From the NCBI GenBank assembly GCA_014650015.1, contig BMUD01000002.1, forward strand, positions 1-64,000: a stretch of DNA of 64,000 nucleotides. The letters run 5' to 3'. A model generated the notes under the pieces. The model was not told where the DNA came from. It made no database searches and saw only the letters and a list, made by a program, of their open reading frames with translations. Made by a program: the position numbers and the translations under genes. Origin of the DNA: Streptomyces griseoloalbus (lineage in GTDB: Bacteria > Actinomycetota > Actinomycetes > Streptomycetales > Streptomycetaceae). Numbering within the stretch: the first letter of the stretch is position 1; each line of letters begins with the position of its first letter. Below, one piece after another: positions 1 to 8,705 of this stretch.

Positions 1-70
1 CACCCCGAGGACGTCGAACTCGCCGCATGACCCCAGCAAGCCAGACCATCCCAAACCCGACGCGGACCTC

Positions 71-304
71 TTGACGAAAGACATAGAGGCACCCCCCCCC
101 GACGCGTGCGCCGCTTCGAGAGTGCCCCCCTCGACCTGCCGCCCGCACCGCCAGCCCCACCGCACCCTGGCCGCCATCGAGGCGCAGGTTCTGCGGCTGC
201 GACGCGAGCACCGCATCGGTCCGCTGCGGCTGGCGGCCCGCACCGGCATCAGCGGCCAACCACCCGCCAGCCGCGTCCCCAACCTCACAGGGCAATACAC
301 CTAG
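71..304 (+). pseudogene. IS481-family transposase N-terminal remnant
   Basis: The 77-residue reading frame carries a stretch around residues 24-60 (RPHRQPHRT, then EAQVLRLRREHRIGP and LAARTGI) that matches the N-terminal helix-turn-helix segment of IS481-family transposases, where an RPHRSPHRT-type string is followed by LRR and GP(A)RIA. It then loses similarity and stops. The DDE integrase core is absent, so this is a truncated remnant with no transposition activity of its own. It ends at the stop codon of the converging nuclease gene. The family assignment rests on recalled motif patterns only. Confidence 0.5.
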
Positions 305-1689
305 GGCGCCGCGGTGCCGTCGGTGGTGTCCGCCGGGGTGGCCGCGGGTGCGTCCGCGGCCCGGGACGCCCTTCCGTCGGCTGCGTCCAGCAGGTGGAGG
401 GCAGGCGGATTGACGGGTTGCGGTGTTCCCTGCAGGTCGTACTGGAACAGCGCGATGCCCTGCTGCGACGCCCACGCGAGGGCCGGCGGGGTGTAGCCGG
501 CCATCGAGAAGAACAGCGCGGAACGCTGCTGGGCGGCCGCTACGCCGTGAAGCTGCTGGACGGTGGGACGGGTGGTGGGGCTTCCTTCCTTCTTCACCTG
601 GGCAACCGCGCGCTCGGCGAGGACGTCGATGCCCGCGTCCGAACCGACGGGGGTGGCCACGGCATCGGTGAAGCCCAGATAGCGCATCCAGTCGACGGCG
701 GCGAGTTCCGCGTCCCGGGCGTCGCGGATCAGCCGTTGGACGGGGCGCTGGGACGCGGCAGCGGACGGGGCGGCTGCGGCGGCCTCTTCGCGGGCCGCCA
801 GGGCGATCCGCAGGCGAGGGTGGTGGGAGAACGTGAAAACGAGCTCCCCGACCGTCAGCCACCCCCAGCTCGCTTCGAGCCCCTCGATCACGTCCTCGGG
901 CTGGGGGTCGAACCGGTAGGAGACACCCTTGTGCGATACGGCCGCTCCACGGTCGGTGAGGATCAGCAGGGCGGGACGTTCCCTGCCCTCGGTCGCCGAC
1001 TGCGCGATGCACAGGATGCGTTCGTCCACGGCGACATGACGACGGGCCAGTCGCTCCGCCTCGGCCCGCAGGCGTGGGTCGCGCACGGCGACCGACTTCT
1101 CCAGGCAGTGGGCGATCGCCTCGTCCTGCGGTGTTCCCCGCGCCGGGAGGTCGTCGAGCAGTGCCCGCACCGCGCGTCGCAGCGCCTGTTCCGCTTCCCG
1201 GGCGCGGCGCTCCTCGACAGCGGTGGCAGCGGCCTGCCGCTCCCGCTCGGCGCGTTCGGCACGACCGGCCGCCGCCCGGGCGCGCGGCGCCGCGTCACGT
1301 GCGTCACGCGCGGCGTTGCGCCGACCGGCCGGTGTCTTGCCGAGCAGCCACAGAACAGCGCTGGTGAGCACGAAGACGGCCACTCCGCTCGCCCACACGG
1401 CGGTGGACACGAAGAGACCCACGAACAGGACGAGCACCCCGATGACCATCATCACGGTGAGCACCCCCGAGATCACCTCGACGCGGACATCGCCCGGCGA
1501 CCGCGGTGCCCGCTTGCCCGTGGCCTCGCCGTCACCGCCCGCCGGTGCCCCGGTCACCTCCGCGGGCTGCCGGTCCACGGCCGTCCGGCCGAGCCCGCGG
1601 CACCCTCCGGCACCCTGCCCGTGGAAGCCGATGATTCCCTCGCTCACCGGTGCCTTGCGCCCACACACCGGACATCTGCCCCGCCCCAC
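301..1689 (-). CDS. Membrane-anchored Mrr-like restriction endonuclease with N-terminal zinc finger
   Basis: The frame is open further upstream, but the GTG at 1689 is chosen because it follows a G-rich ribosome site and directly precedes a conserved Streptomyces-type zinc-finger pattern (C6-x2-C9, H23, C30). The 462-aa product then has two hydrophobic segments (about 75-97 and 101-117), a long Arg/Glu/Ala-rich helical region (about 124-177), and a C-terminal Mrr-type PD-(D/E)XK domain starting near residue 330. In that domain D355 (motif GIDV) and Q364-x-K366 (motif QVKK) fit the nuclease active site. The expected role is cleavage of modified or foreign DNA from a membrane position. No methyltransferase is adjacent, so it would be a type IV-like or solitary nuclease. 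Substrate and activity are inferred. Confidence 0.7.
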   Translation of the reverse strand: MGRGRCPVCGRKAPVSEGIIGFHGQGAGGCRGLGRTAVDRQPAEVTGAPAGGDGEATGKRAPRSPGDVRVEVISGVLTVMMVIGVLVLFVGLFVSTAVWASGVAVFVLTSAVLWLLGKTPAGRRNAARDARDAAPRARAAAGRAERAERERQAAATAVEERRAREAEQALRRAVRALLDDLPARGTPQDEAIAHCLEKSVAVRDPRLRAEAERLARRHVAVDERILCIAQSATEGRERPALLILTDRGAAVSHKGVSYRFDPQPEDVIEGLEASWGWLTVGELVFTFSHHPRLRIALAAREEAAAAAPSAAASQRPVQRLIRDARDAELAAVDWMRYLGFTDAVATPVGSDAGIDVLAERAVAQVKKEGSPTTRPTVQQLHGVAAAQQRSALFFSMAGYTPPALAWASQQGIALFQYDLQGTPQPVNPPALHLLDAADGRASRAADAPAATPADTTDGTAAP

Positions 1690-1874
1690 CGAACCCCCAT
1701 GTGCCCTTGTACGCAGAAGGACGAACAGTAATGGACGGACTCCAGGACGGTTCGGGCAGGGCCTCGCCCGCTGCCCGGCCTCGTCGAGCGGGCGGGCCGG
1801 ATCCGGCACGGTGTGACGGCCGCGGGCCGTGACCGCCACCTCTTCCGGGACCGGGGCACGCCCACGGGCGTTTT

Positions 1875-2135
1875 CGCGCGTGACCTTCGCTGCCGCAAGG
1901 CAGATACTGCCGACATCGGCCCCCGAGCGAGTTCCCCCCGACCGTCCCACCCGACAAGCCGTCGCCGGTGTCAGCATTGAGTCAGCACCGGCACCGCCGC
2001 AGCCCCGCTCCGGGTGGCTGTGGACCACCGAGATCGAGACCTTCCCCTACTCACTGCGACCAGTTAAGACCCAGGCGACGACCCGCCTGCCGAGCTCCCC
2101 AGGAGAGACCCATGAAGATGCTCATCAACGTCCCG
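1875..2135 (+). repeat. Diverged copy A of the dhaK promoter and first 8 codons
   Basis: This segment matches 17986-18250 in the same orientation and almost the same length. Conserved blocks are CGTGACCTTCGC..CGCAAGG..GATACTGCC, a doubled GTCAGCA (1970-1987), an AAGAC/CAGG block, CCCGCCTGC, and an AGGAG ribosome site. The last 28 bases (2108-2135) are identical to 18223-18250. The rest has diverged substantially, so this is not a recent copy. It marks the left edge of the stress island. Confidence 0.8.
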
Positions 2136-2138
2136 TAG
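2112..2138 (+). pseudogene. Truncated dhaK start (8 codons then TAG)
   Basis: ATG at 2112 follows an AGGAGAGACCC ribosome site and encodes MKMLINVP, exactly the N-terminus of DhaK at 18227, and then hits TAG. The sequence after that has no dhaK similarity. It is a 5' stub left where the original gene was interrupted, or the partner copy created when the island recombined into dhaK. It could still be transcribed from the upstream promoter copy. Confidence 0.75.
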
Positions 2139-2342
2139 TTTGGCGCGGCCGCAGGTCAGGCCCCCATCGGGACCGGCCCGCTCACTGTGCGCCATTCACC
2201 GAACTCCCGTCGCGCGGGGGACGGTGTCCCCGGATACCGGCACTCGCTGTCAGGGTGCCACCGCCGGTGCCGGCCGGCGATGACCGACCACTCGTCGGTG
2301 TGGGTGATCCGGGCGCTGCGACACCGGTCGTCGGCCTGTCGG

Positions 2343-3221
2343 TCAGGGCTGCGCGAGGCTGCGCCCGTGGTCGGCGGCATACGCGGCGAACACTTCCGTC
2401 GCCGTGCCACCGGTGTGGAGAAAACGCTGGTCGAGGATGGCTGCGAGGTCCTTCAGCGCTCCGGTGAGCACATCACCCGCCAGGCGCACTTCCGGCCGCT
2501 GGGCTGCCTGTCCTCGCCGGGCGAGGGTGACGGCGTAGCCGACCGTGGCCGCCAGCGACGAGTGGTCCTCCCCGTCGTGGAAGTAGTACGCCTCGGCGTA
2601 CTGGGCGAAATCGACGCGCACACGTGCGATTTCCGTCGCCAGACTGTCCAGCAGCAGCGCTCCGGCCGTGCAGTCGATCTGCCGCGGTGTCGGGTCCGAG
2701 TCGCGCAGCAGTGCCAGCCGGACGGCCAGGACCCTCCTGCGGGTCAACGCCGGATAGATCTCCAGCACCCAGGAGACGGTGGCTGTCAGAAGGGTGAAGC
2801 CGACGAGGGCTTCCAACGGTGAGACCATGCGGAGCCAGCCTTCGCCGGGCGCGATGTCTCCCAGCCCCAGGGTGGCCACCGTGACCAGCGACAGGTACAC
2901 GGAGTCCAGCAGTGCGGGCTCCTGCGCCGCCTGGGAACCGGGCGAGAAGACGAAAGCCCCGGGCATGTGCGGCCAGTAGACGACGGCCCAGCCGAGCACG
3001 ACGGTGAAGGCCCACATGCCCACCACCGTGACCATGGCGAGCGGTCCGACGAGCCCGACCACCCTCCTGCGCGCGCGAAAGCGCCGGGCCAGGCGCCACA
3101 GCGCCGTCATGACGAGGCGACTCAGCCCGCCGTGGCGGGTGGGATGCCAAAGGGTGTGGAAGAGGTCCCGCAGGGTGAGCATGACGAGCCCGGCACCGAC
3201 CAGCGAGACCAGCCACTTCAT
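2343..3221 (-). CDS. Two-TM potassium channel family protein
   Basis: The 292-aa product has an N-terminal hydrophobic helix, a second helix at about 57-80, a pore loop with selectivity filter TLGLGD (about 117-122), and a following helix (about 135-153). This is the Ion_trans_2 layout. The canonical filter is TVGYGD; here Leu replaces Tyr, which may alter selectivity or gating. The C-terminal 120 residues are soluble and lack an obvious RCK nucleotide-binding fold. ATG 3221 is preferred over GTG 3239 because GGGAG lies six bases upstream. It is the first gene inside the island. Potassium flux during stress is the family-based guess. Confidence 0.72.
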   Translation of the reverse strand: MKWLVSLVGAGLVMLTLRDLFHTLWHPTRHGGLSRLVMTALWRLARRFRARRRVVGLVGPLAMVTVVGMWAFTVVLGWAVVYWPHMPGAFVFSPGSQAAQEPALLDSVYLSLVTVATLGLGDIAPGEGWLRMVSPLEALVGFTLLTATVSWVLEIYPALTRRRVLAVRLALLRDSDPTPRQIDCTAGALLLDSLATEIARVRVDFAQYAEAYYFHDGEDHSSLAATVGYAVTLARRGQAAQRPEVRLAGDVLTGALKDLAAILDQRFLHTGGTATEVFAAYAADHGRSLAQP

Positions 3222-3332
3222 CCACGTCTCCCACGGCACCGTCGCCCGAGGCGGAACCCCGCTTTCGGAGCCTATGCCCTGTCCGGTGGATCGTGCCGCG
3301 GACGCCGGGGTCGGCTCGCCCGTCCGCGCGGA

Positions 3333-5730
3333 TCACTCCCCCGGGAGCACGAGCGTGCAGGTCTCCCCCGGCGTGATGGTAACGGCCCGGTCGGCCGGCA
3401 CCACGCGGATGGGTGACTCCTCCGAGTCCCGCAGCCCGGTCGCCAGCTGTCCGCTCCGGCGCCGTATGCCGATGCCCCAGTGGCCGCGGTAGCGCAGGGA
3501 GAACCCGTACTCCGACAGGGCGGGAAGGGGCACCGGGTCCAGGAAGAGGGCGTCCTCACGCGTCTCCAGCCCCGTCAGGCCGCGTTGCACCAGGTCCAGG
3601 GTTCCGGCCATGGCGCCGAGGTGGATGCCCTCGCCGGTCGTGCCGCCCTGGATGTCGGCGATGTCCGCCTCCAGGGCCTCGTGGACGTAACTCCACGCCT
3701 CGGCCCGTCTGGCCCGGGCGAGGACGAGGCCGTGGACGAGTCCGCTGAGGGTGGAGCCGTGGCTGGTGCGCCGCAGGTAGTAGTCGACGGTCCTGCGCCA
3801 GACCTCCTCGTCCACGTCGTACCCGAGACGGTCGAAAAGGCTGCGCAGCTCGGCGGCCGAGAAGAGGTATCCGAGCATCAGGACGTCGGCCTGTTTCGAC
3901 GCCTGGTAGCGGTTCACGGAGTCGCCCTCGGCCTCGAGGATGCGGTCCAGCCGCCGGATGCCGGGCTAGCGGGTGCGGTAGTCGTCCCAGTCCAGCTCGG
4001 CGAGGTCGCCGTAGCCGTCGAACTGGCTGATGACGCCCTGGTGGAACGGCACCCGCAGCCGCCGGGAGACCTCCTCCCACTTCGGGAGTTCGCCGCTCTC
4101 CAGCCCGATGCGTTCGAACAGCTCCTGCCGGCGCCATGCCGGGAGGCGCCGCACCAGGTCCAGGGCCCGGCCGAGGCCCCAGGCGGCGGTGACGTTGATG
4201 TACGCGTTGTCGTCCAGGCCCGGCCGGTCGGCGTCGGGGTAGCGGTCGTGGTACTCGTCGGGGCCGACCACACCACGGATGCGGTACCGGCCGGTGCCGG
4301 GGGCGGGTTCCGCGCCGTCCGCCCAGAATCGGGCGATCTGCAGCAGCATCTCCGCGCCCTTGGTGTGCAGGTACTCGGTGTCGCCCGTCGCTTCACAGTA
4401 CTGCCACACGTTGTAGGCGATCGCCGAGCCGACGTGGTGCTGGAGCCGGGAGTCGTCCGGCAGCCACCTGCCCGAGCGGGGATTGAGGTGCAGCCGCTGG
4501 GTCTCCTCACGGCCGTCGCTGCGGACTGCCACGGGTACGGCCCGCCTCGTGGACAAGACAGTAGCCCTGCACACCTCCCGGGACCGGGCGATCAGCGACC
4601 CGCTCGACGCGGCGCTCGGCCGGGTGGCCACGGCCGCGGACTTCCCGGCACTCGTGGACTCCCACGCCGCCGCCTGGGCGCGCCTGTGGCGGGGCGCGGA
4701 CATCCAGGTGCCCGGGGAGGCGGGCCGTGTCCTGCGCCTGCACCTGTTCCACGTGCTGCAGACGCTGTCGCCGCACACCGCGGACCTGGACGTGGGGGTG
4801 CCGGCCCGCGGGCTGCACGGCGAGGCGTACCGGGGCCACGTCTTCTGGGACGAGCTGTTCGTGCTGCCGTACCTGATCCTGCACGTCCCGGAGGTCTCAC
4901 GGGCCCTGCTCGACTACCGCCACCGGCGTCTGCCGCAGGCGTGCCGCGCGGCCCGCGCGGCGGGCCGGGCCGGGGCGATGGCCCGGAGCGACCGGTACCA
5001 CCAGCCGGTGCACGGCACGGCGGTGGGACGGACGGAGCTCCGCGCCGTGGGCGGCCGCCCGGCGGCGACCGTACGGGCCGCCATGCCGATGCCGATGTCG
5101 GAGGTGCTGGTGCGGCAGCTCAGCCACGTCACGCCGGCCGCGGACGCGCCGGTCGCACATGGACCAGGTGGTGCGGTCGAGGGACCGGTAACGGTGCACA
5201 TTGCCGTTGGTCACGTCGCCGTCGAGGGCGGACTCCACCTCGATCTCCCCGGACCACTCCTCGGCCGTGACGACGGTCCGCAGCGCGGCCAGGTGGGGAT
5301 CCGCCATGCACCAGCCGGACCTGCTCCACACCCAGCGTGCCCGCCTCGTCGTCCCGGAACCGGAACGTACGCGTCAGGGTGGCCCGGCGCAGGTCCAGGC
5401 TGTGCCGGTGGTCGAGCGGCCGGCACGCGTCGGGAGAGAACCACGGTCCCGCCGACCCGTCGGCGAAGCGCGGACGGAACCGCAGAAACAGCCAGTTCGG
5501 GAGGTTCACCAGGTCCTCGTTCACCACCAGCCGCCCCGCCACGGCCGACTCCAGGCGGTTGTAGACCCCGGCCGCGTAGGTGGCCGGGTAGTGCACCAGG
5601 CCCGACCTGCTCTCGGGCACGGCGCCGCGCGTGGCGAAGCAACCGTTGCCGAGCGTGCACAACGACTCGCGCAGCCGCTCGCCGGCCGGGTCGTACCCCT
5701 CGTACTCCCAGGTCCACTCCGACTTCCGCC
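3333..5730 (-). pseudogene. Broken glycoside hydrolase family 65 (trehalose/maltose/kojibiose phosphorylase) gene with internal inversion
   Basis: On the minus strand the N-terminal domain starts near 5730 (EYEGYDP, then LCTLGNGCFATRG). The start codon appears to be AAG in place of ATG. Frame changes occur near 5307 (before MADPHLAALR), again before WLSCRTSTS and again after it. At about 4981 the coding strand flips: the next segment (VDKTVALHTSRDR to RRLPQA and GAM) reads on the plus strand at 4538-4980. After that the minus strand resumes with YPWQS, a one-base deletion, SDGREETQRLHLNPRSG, the catalytic GPDEYH motif, and an in-frame amber codon at 3966-3968 before the C-terminal beta-sandwich ends at 3333. 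It cannot make a full enzyme. Family membership is clear; the substrate is not. Confidence 0.85.
4538..4980 (+). other. Inverted internal segment of the GH65 pseudogene (about 443 bp)
   Basis: Reading this segment on the plus strand restores the missing middle of the GH65 protein. AVHRLVVPVAPG (ends at 4981 on minus) should be followed by LVDKTVALHTSRD (starts near 4545 on plus), and RAGAM (ends at 4980 on plus) by YPWQS (starts at 4537 on minus). Both joints therefore agree on the breakpoints within a few bases. Only short GC-rich inverted matches (for example GGCCCGCC at 4539 and GGCGGGCC at 4959) are seen near the ends, so a site-specific invertase is not indicated. Confidence 0.8.
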
Positions 5731-5783
5731 GCCCTCTCCTTCTTCCCTCACCGGGTGTGCGGGAGCACAGGACGCGCGCCGGG

Positions 5784-6665
5784 TCAGGTCCGTTGGGGGA
5801 CGACGGCCACCGGGCACTCGGCGTGATGCAGTAGGGCGTGGGCCACCCTGCCGAGCTGCAGACCGACGTGGCCGTGGCGCCTCCGTGCTCCCACGACCAC
5901 CAGGTCGGCGTCGGAGGATGCGTCCAGGAGGGCCTTGTGGGCGGGACCTTCGACCGTACGACGACGTACTTCGACCTGCGGGTGATTCCGTCCGGCGTCG
6001 CGCAGCACGTCGGTGAGGAGGGCGGAAGCTCGCTCCTCCTCGGCGCCGGCGGCATCGTCCGCGATCAAGGGATCGTCCACGTGCTCGTGGGCGGGGCGGC
6101 GCCAGGCCCGTACAGTGTGCAGGTCGCAGCCGCGCACCTGCGCCTCGCGAAAGGCGAACCGCACGGCGGCCGAGCCTTCCGCGGAGTCGCCGAGGCCGAC
6201 CACCACCCGGCCGAAGGAGCCCTGTCGGTTCCGCTCCCCGCCGCGCACCACGACCACCGGGCACACGGCACGACCGGCCACCGTGAGGCTCACCGATCCC
6301 AGTAGCATCCCCGCGATCTTCCCGCGGCCGCGGGAGCCCGTGACCAGGGCGGAGGACTCATGAGCCGCGTGCAGGAGCGCGGACACGGCGTCGTCGGGCA
6401 GTACGTCGCTCGACACCTTCACCTCCGGGTCGCGCAGCCGGGCGCGTTCCGCGCAGGACGCGGCGATGCGCTCGGCCATGACCTCTTCGGCCGGACGGCC
6501 GGTCCTGAGGGACGGGAGGCCCCCCTCGTACCGCTCCCACAAAGAGGCGTGGACGAGCCGCAGGGACAGCCCGAGGCGCGCAGCCTCGTCCACCGCCCAG
6601 TCCACGGCCTCCAGGCTGGAATCCGATCCGTCGACACCCACGACCAGCGGGAGCTCCACGGTCAC
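5784..6665 (-). CDS. Tandem-domain universal stress protein
   Basis: The 293-aa protein has two UspA domains in a row. Each ends in the ATP-binding signature: TGSRGRGKIAGMLLGSVS in domain 1, and GARRRHGHVGLQLGRVAH, with a weaker terminal G-[ST], in domain 2. GTG 6665 is chosen because AGGAAGG lies five bases upstream. USP proteins bind ATP or AMP and act in stress survival and dormancy. This one is divergent from the CBS-BON gene at 6961, sharing a 295-bp promoter region. It is a close paralogue of the gene at 10681-11502 (same length class, same LVVVGARR..GHLGLQLG-type C-terminus). Confidence 0.88.
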   Translation of the reverse strand: MTVELPLVVGVDGSDSSLEAVDWAVDEAARLGLSLRLVHASLWERYEGGLPSLRTGRPAEEVMAERIAASCAERARLRDPEVKVSSDVLPDDAVSALLHAAHESSALVTGSRGRGKIAGMLLGSVSLTVAGRAVCPVVVVRGGERNRQGSFGRVVVGLGDSAEGSAAVRFAFREAQVRGCDLHTVRAWRRPAHEHVDDPLIADDAAGAEEERASALLTDVLRDAGRNHPQVEVRRRTVEGPAHKALLDASSDADLVVVGARRRHGHVGLQLGRVAHALLHHAECPVAVVPQRT

Positions 6666-6960
6666 CACCGCCTTCCTGCCCTGCCGCTGCCTTGAAGTCC
6701 CTGTCAATACCGTCGCACCGCACGGGTTCCGTCGCGACACATGGACCGGCATGCGGACGGGGATCTCGGCCCGGGTTGCACTGCGCCGATTTGCGACGAT
6801 TGTGGAGTCGTACGGCCGGAGGAAGGGCGAGGTCCCCTCCCTCGTATCGCCGGCGCGGCCGCCGCGCGGCGGTCGTCGAGACCATCGGTGCCGGGGAACT
6901 GCCGGGCCGGGCCTGGCTACTCCCTCCACGTCACCACGAGGCGAGACGAGGAGGATCGCG

Positions 6961-7638
6961 GTGCCTGAGACCCCGCACATCGTCAGCGATGTGATGACCC
7001 AGACGGTCGTGGCCGTCGGACGCGACGCGCCCTTCAAGGAAATCGTGCAGACCATGGAGCAGTGGAAGGTCAGCGCGATGCCGGTCCTGGAGGGAGAAGG
7101 GCGTGTCGTCGGCGTCGTCTCCGAGGCCGATCTGCTGCCCAAGGAGGAGTTCCGCGACAGCGACCCGAGCCTCTTCGAGCAGCGCCGGCGCCTGTCCGAC
7201 GTCGCCAAGGCCGGGGCGGTGACGGCGGAGGAGCTCATGAGCACCCCCGCGATCACGGTACACCCCGACGCCACCTTGGCACAGGCCGCCAGGATCATGG
7301 CCGTCCGGCACGTCAAGCGGCTGCCCGTGGTCGACGACATCGGCATGCTCCACGGCATAGTGAGCCGCGCCGACCTGCTGAAGGTTTTTCTGCGGCCGGA
7401 CGAGGAGATCGAGGAGGAGGTCCGCCGCACCGTGGTGTCCTACCTCTTCCCCGCCTTCAGCCACGCCATCCACGTGAACGTCCACGAGGGGGTCGTCACC
7501 CTCCGCGGGCACAGCCAAGACACCTCGCTCATCTCGGTCGCCGTGCGTCTCGTGCGCGCCGTGGAGGGCGTCGTGGACGTCGAGCCGCAGCTCACCGGCG
7601 AGTCAGCGGACCGGGACGGGCCCGGAACAATCCGGTGA
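6961..7638 (+). CDS. CBS-pair and BON domain protein
   Basis: GTG 6961 follows GAGGAGG with six bases spacing. The 225-aa product has CBS motif 1 (about residues 10-60, DAPFKEIV and VVGVVSEADLL), CBS motif 2 (about 85-140, ITVHPDATLAQAARIM and HGIVSRADLL), and a BON domain (about 150-215, VNVHEGVVTLRG). CBS pairs sense adenine nucleotides and BON domains bind phospholipids or other proteins. Such proteins commonly sit with USPs and Acg-like nitroreductases in actinobacterial hypoxia or dormancy loci, as here. No enzymatic domain is fused. Confidence 0.85.
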   Translation: MPETPHIVSDVMTQTVVAVGRDAPFKEIVQTMEQWKVSAMPVLEGEGRVVGVVSEADLLPKEEFRDSDPSLFEQRRRLSDVAKAGAVTAEELMSTPAITVHPDATLAQAARIMAVRHVKRLPVVDDIGMLHGIVSRADLLKVFLRPDEEIEEEVRRTVVSYLFPAFSHAIHVNVHEGVVTLRGHSQDTSLISVAVRLVRAVEGVVDVEPQLTGESADRDGPGTIR

Positions 7639-7675
7639 CCGTGTGCGGAACCGAACGCCGGCCCGCCGGGTTCCA

Positions 7676-8668
7676 TCAGGGGCGGATGTCGAGTACGTCC
7701 GACACCGGGCGGCGCGGTGTGCCGGGTCCTTTCGGGCCGTACCCCAGGCGCAGGAGCATCTGGGTGAAGCCCGTCCCCGACACCGGGTCGCGCAGCGGCC
7801 AGCGCAGGTCGGTCCATTCGAGGGGCTGAGCGGCGAAAGAACTGGACAGGCCCTCGAGGGTGGCCAGCAGCAGGACGCGTTCTATGGCCTGGCCCGCGCG
7901 GAGCCAGTCCTCCGGGTGGTCGTGGCTCGTGCCGAGGAGGGCCAGCTGAGGGGTGCGCTCGAAGTCGGCGGCGTCACGGCCCGCCACCCTCCGGGAGGCC
8001 GCGAAGTCGCGCATGGGGGCTTTGCCTCCGCGCTTGCGCGGCCCGAAGGCGTAGTGCGGGACTCCGTCGTCGGTGCTGCCCGCCGACGGGGCGTCGGTAC
8101 GCGTCCACCGCGCCAGGTCCTGGTCGCTGCCGGGGTCGGTGATGTTGCGTGCCTCGGCGTCCTGGACCAGTTCCAGCACCTCCTGCAGGTGCCACGGGGT
8201 GGGGAAGGCCAGCGTTGCTCCTTCGGCGCGGGCGGCCGCGCCGAGGGCCTCCCGCACGGGGCCGGGGATCTCCCTCTCCTCGAACGGGTAACGGCTGCTG
8301 TGCCGCCGGTGTATCGCCGGATACAGCGCGCCGAGGTCGTTCTCGTCGGTCGTAGGACCGGTCAGCCGCACGGTCGCGACCAGCGCCGGGTCGGTGGGGT
8401 CGGGCAGCAGGAGGGTTTCCGGGCACCAGCCCTCGTGGGCCACGGCGACCCTCAGGTTCAGCAGGGCGGCGCCGCAGCCGATGTGCAGGCCGCGGGTGTC
8501 GGGGTCGGAGTGCGGCATGGCGCGCTCGAGGTCGGCACGGATCTCGAACGTACGGCTACGCCGGAAGTAGCTGAAGAGCCAGGGCTGTGCGTTGTGCATG
8601 GACGGGGCCGCGACGGCGGCTCGGACCAGGGCCGTCACCTGCTCGTCGGCCGGTACTCGTCGGCTCAC
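7676..8668 (-). CDS. Acg-like nitroreductase family protein
   Basis: The 330-aa product contains the split nitroreductase fold typical of the mycobacterial Acg (Rv2032) family: an N-terminal APSMHNAQPWLF motif, a central HRRHSSRYPF segment, and a C-terminal region with RAGQAIERVLLLATLEGLS followed by a DPVSGTGFTQMLLRLGYGP end. GTG 8668 follows GAGGGGA. Acg proteins sequester flavin and are induced in dormancy under DosR in mycobacteria. The context of USPs and CBS proteins supports the same sort of regulon here. It converges with the CBS-BON gene across a 37-bp gap. Confidence 0.82.
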   Translation of the reverse strand: MSRRVPADEQVTALVRAAVAAPSMHNAQPWLFSYFRRSRTFEIRADLERAMPHSDPDTRGLHIGCGAALLNLRVAVAHEGWCPETLLLPDPTDPALVATVRLTGPTTDENDLGALYPAIHRRHSSRYPFEEREIPGPVREALGAAARAEGATLAFPTPWHLQEVLELVQDAEARNITDPGSDQDLARWTRTDAPSAGSTDDGVPHYAFGPRKRGGKAPMRDFAASRRVAGRDAADFERTPQLALLGTSHDHPEDWLRAGQAIERVLLLATLEGLSSSFAAQPLEWTDLRWPLRDPVSGTGFTQMLLRLGYGPKGPGTPRRPVSDVLDIRP

Positions 8669-8705
8669 CGAAGCTTCCCCTCTCGGGTCGGCGCCCTTCG
8701 GGCGC

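Noticed and set aside
106-1731. A 541-codon plus-strand frame opposite the Mrr-like nuclease, and similar long frames at 3480-5270 and 19239-21140
   Set aside because: Composition is low-complexity Arg/Gly/Pro/Ala, no ribosome site or domain is present, and a recognisable gene or pseudogene lies on the other strand or other frame.
2112-2138. Functional eight-codon leader peptide
   Set aside because: Its sequence is identical to the dhaK N-terminus and no coupled gene follows on the plus strand; a truncated duplicate explains it better.
4538-4980. Phase-variable DNA inversion switch controlling the GH65 gene
   Set aside because: No extended inverted repeats or invertase are present, and the gene is broken in either orientation by frameshifts and a stop codon.
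6666-6960. DosR/OsdR-type box in the divergent USP/CBS promoter region
   Set aside because: Several GC-rich partial palindromes occur but none matches a known consensus well enough by eye; a motif search over all island promoters is needed.
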